This document shows positions 4,126 to 5,732 of a DNA stretch of 5,732 nt, piece after piece. Position 1 is the stretch's first letter. Each line of letters starts with the position of its first letter. A program made the position numbers and the translations under genes. The stretch comes from JBDRAU01 sp043823315. GTDB lineage: Bacteria; Patescibacteriota; UBA1384; DTJR01. The stretch is from contig JBDRAU010000049.1 in NCBI GenBank assembly GCA_043823315.1, positions 1-5,732 of the forward strand, written 5' to 3'. The notes below the pieces were generated by a model, which was given only the letters and a program-made list of their open reading frames with translations, was not told the DNA's origin and ran no database searches.

Positions 4126-5732
4126 ATGGATATTTTAAGTTCTCTAAACGAATCGCAGCGTCAAGCTGTCCTGGCCACGGAAGGGCCAGTTTTAATCTTG
4201 GCTGGAGCGGGTTCGGGCAAAACTCGTGCGCTCACCCATCGAGTTGCACATTTAATCTCTGAGGGTGTATCCACTCAAAATATCTTGGCAGTAACTTTCA
4301 CCAATAAAGCGGCTCAAGTTATGAGTGAACGAATTAATAAGCTGTTATCCGAAAATAAAAAATCCATGGGCGCGAAGCTCCCATGGCTCGGAACGTTTCA
4401 CAGCATCTGTGTGAAAATTCTGCGCCGCGAAGTTGAGCAACTTGGTTACGGACGCGATTTTTCGATTTATGATCAGGATGATAGTTTGCGACTCATCAAG
4501 CAAATCATGAAATCCCTTGCGATCGATGAGAAGAGATTTAACCCGCGGGCGATCAGGTCCTACATCTCCGGCGCAAAGGGGGAGCTGATCGATGCTAAGG
4601 GGTATGAATCTTTTGCTTTTGACCAATTTCAAGAAAGAGTAGCCAAAGTTTTCAAGGAGTATGAGAAAAAACTAAAAGTGCAAAATGCGCTTGATTTTGA
4701 TGATTTGATTTCCAAAACAGTCGAACTTTTTCGAAAATTTCCGGAAGTTTTATCTTCTTATCAAAACCGTTTTAAATATATTCTGGTCGACGAGTATCAG
4801 GACACCAATCACTCTCAATATATTCTTTTAAAACTTCTGGCCGCGCGACACAAAAATATTTTTGCTATAGGTGATGACTGGCAATCAATCTACTCATTTC
4901 GCGGAGCGAAGTTCCAGAATATTTTAGATTTCAAAAAGGACTACCCACAGGCCAAAATTGTCTATTTGGAAGAAAATTACCGTTCGCGCGCGCCGATTCT
5001 TGCCTCGGCCCAAGCTCTGATCAAGAACAACGAGCTCCGCTCCGATAAAAACATTTTTACTTCAAAAAGCGGGGGATCGCCGGTTCTGGTTGTCTCCTCC
5101 GGAGCAAAACACGATGAAATAGAATTTATAATAGACGAGATAGGAAGTTTAAAAGCAGGGGAGAGAAGAGGCCTTCGCGATTTCGTTGTCTTATATCGCA
5201 TTAATGCCCAGTCGCGTGCTTTCGAAGAATCCTTGGTTTCCCGAGGTATTCCCTACAAAATTATCGGGGGGGTCCGCTTTTACGAAAGGCGGGAAATCAA
5301 AGACATAATTGCCTATTTGCGCTATGCCATAAATCCCAAAGACACTGTTTCTCTTTCGAGAATTGTCAATGTTCCAACTCGGGGGATCGGAGATAAAACA
5401 CTCCAAGTGATTCTATCAGATATTGAAAAAGCCAAAGACAATCCCAAGTTTGCTAATTTTCTAAAAATAATTTCTCGTCTTCAAGAGCAGATAGACAGAG
5501 GTAAATCACCCGATCTTTTAGTTGGAGATGTCTTGAACTTTTCCGGTTACAAAGAGTTTCTAAATGATGGTACGGTTGAATCCCAGACACGGCTTGAAAA
5601 CATTGAAGAGCTCAAAAATGCCGCCTCCTCATTTGAGACAATTACTGATTTTCTAGAATCGGTAGCTCTCGTTTCCGATACGGATAATTTCGAAGAAGAT
5701 CGGGATTACTTGACACTAATGACTGTTCACTC
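4126..5732 (+). CDS. uvrD: UvrD/PcrA-family superfamily 1 DNA helicase, N-terminal part (runs off window)
   Basis: An open frame runs from ATG 4126 to the window edge (535 complete codons, no stop). It encodes an ATP-driven 3'-5' DNA helicase of the UvrD/PcrA/Rep family, used in nucleotide excision repair, replication restart and removal of blocks from DNA. Motifs appear in order: Q motif LNESQRQAV (7-15), Walker A AGAGSGKT (26-33, K32), motif Ia VTFTNKAA, motif Ic GTFHS, Walker B DEYQDTN from D222-E223, motif III GDDWQSIYSFRG (249-260), and motif IV ENYRS (283-287). The last residues, MTVHS, begin motif V, so motif VI and the C-terminal domain are missing because of the window edge; family members are usually 650-750 residues. 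An in-frame stop at 4105-4107 fixes the start. UvrD, PcrA and Rep cannot be separated from this part alone. The gene diverges from the orphan membrane protein gene. Confidence 0.95.
   Translation, partial: MDILSSLNESQRQAVLATEGPVLILAGAGSGKTRALTHRVAHLISEGVSTQNILAVTFTNKAAQVMSERINKLLSENKKSMGAKLPWLGTFHSICVKILRREVEQLGYGRDFSIYDQDDSLRLIKQIMKSLAIDEKRFNPRAIRSYISGAKGELIDAKGYESFAFDQFQERVAKVFKEYEKKLKVQNALDFDDLISKTVELFRKFPEVLSSYQNRFKYILVDEYQDTNHSQYILLKLLAARHKNIFAIGDDWQSIYSFRGAKFQNILDFKKDYPQAKIVYLEENYRSRAPILASAQALIKNNELRSDKNIFTSKSGGSPVLVVSSGAKHDEIEFIIDEIGSLKAGERRGLRDFVVLYRINAQSRAFEESLVSRGIPYKIIGGVRFYERREIKDIIAYLRYAINPKDTVSLSRIVNVPTRGIGDKTLQVILSDIEKAKDNPKFANFLKIISRLQEQIDRGKSPDLLVGDVLNFSGYKEFLNDGTVESQTRLENIEELKNAASSFETITDFLESVALVSDTDNFEEDRDYLTLMTVH

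Noticed and set aside
3984..4262. Plus-strand 92-codon frame crossing the repeats into the helicase gene
   Set aside because: It runs through palindromic repeats and then overlaps the helicase Walker A region in another frame; no protein-like features.
4345..5406. Minus-strand open frames of 71-95 codons opposite the helicase
   Set aside because: They lie antisense to conserved helicase motifs and show no motif of their own.

Overview
The window looks like a piece of a small bacterial genome. FtsH and a UvrD/PcrA-type helicase are bacterial proteins, and the standard code with TAG/TAA stops fits. The gene starts have no recognisable Shine-Dalgarno sequence, one gene pair overlaps tail to tail, and there is a large orphan membrane-anchored protein. 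Together these suggest a member of the Candidate Phyla Radiation (Patescibacteria). That placement is an inference; no rRNA is present to confirm it.

Layout. Bases 1-400 hold tRNA-related sequence: a truncated 5' half copy (1-75), a complete CAT-anticodon tRNA (101-177), and a third, much longer tRNA-like element (about 192-397). In the third element the tRNA stems are still largely pairable, but each of the three arms (D, anticodon, T) carries an inserted hairpin closed by a CCCG/CGGG-containing stem. Bases 437-2221 encode the membrane AAA+ metalloprotease FtsH. On the opposite strand, 3789-2218 encodes an unrecognised 523-residue protein with one N-terminal membrane anchor, eight cysteines and aromatic repeats. 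Its stop codon overlaps the ftsH stop by 4 bases. Bases 3790-4125 are a repeat-rich divergent intergenic region with several imperfect palindromes. From 4126 to the window end runs the N-terminal 535 residues of a UvrD/PcrA-family DNA helicase, cut off in motif V.

The protein genes do not form an operon: ftsH and the orphan gene converge, while the orphan gene and the helicase diverge. Each of the three has a promoter-like -35/-10 pair ending only 6-8 bases before its ATG, consistent with leaderless mRNAs. The most unusual item is the hairpin-interrupted tRNA-like element next to a normal tRNA of the same ancestry.
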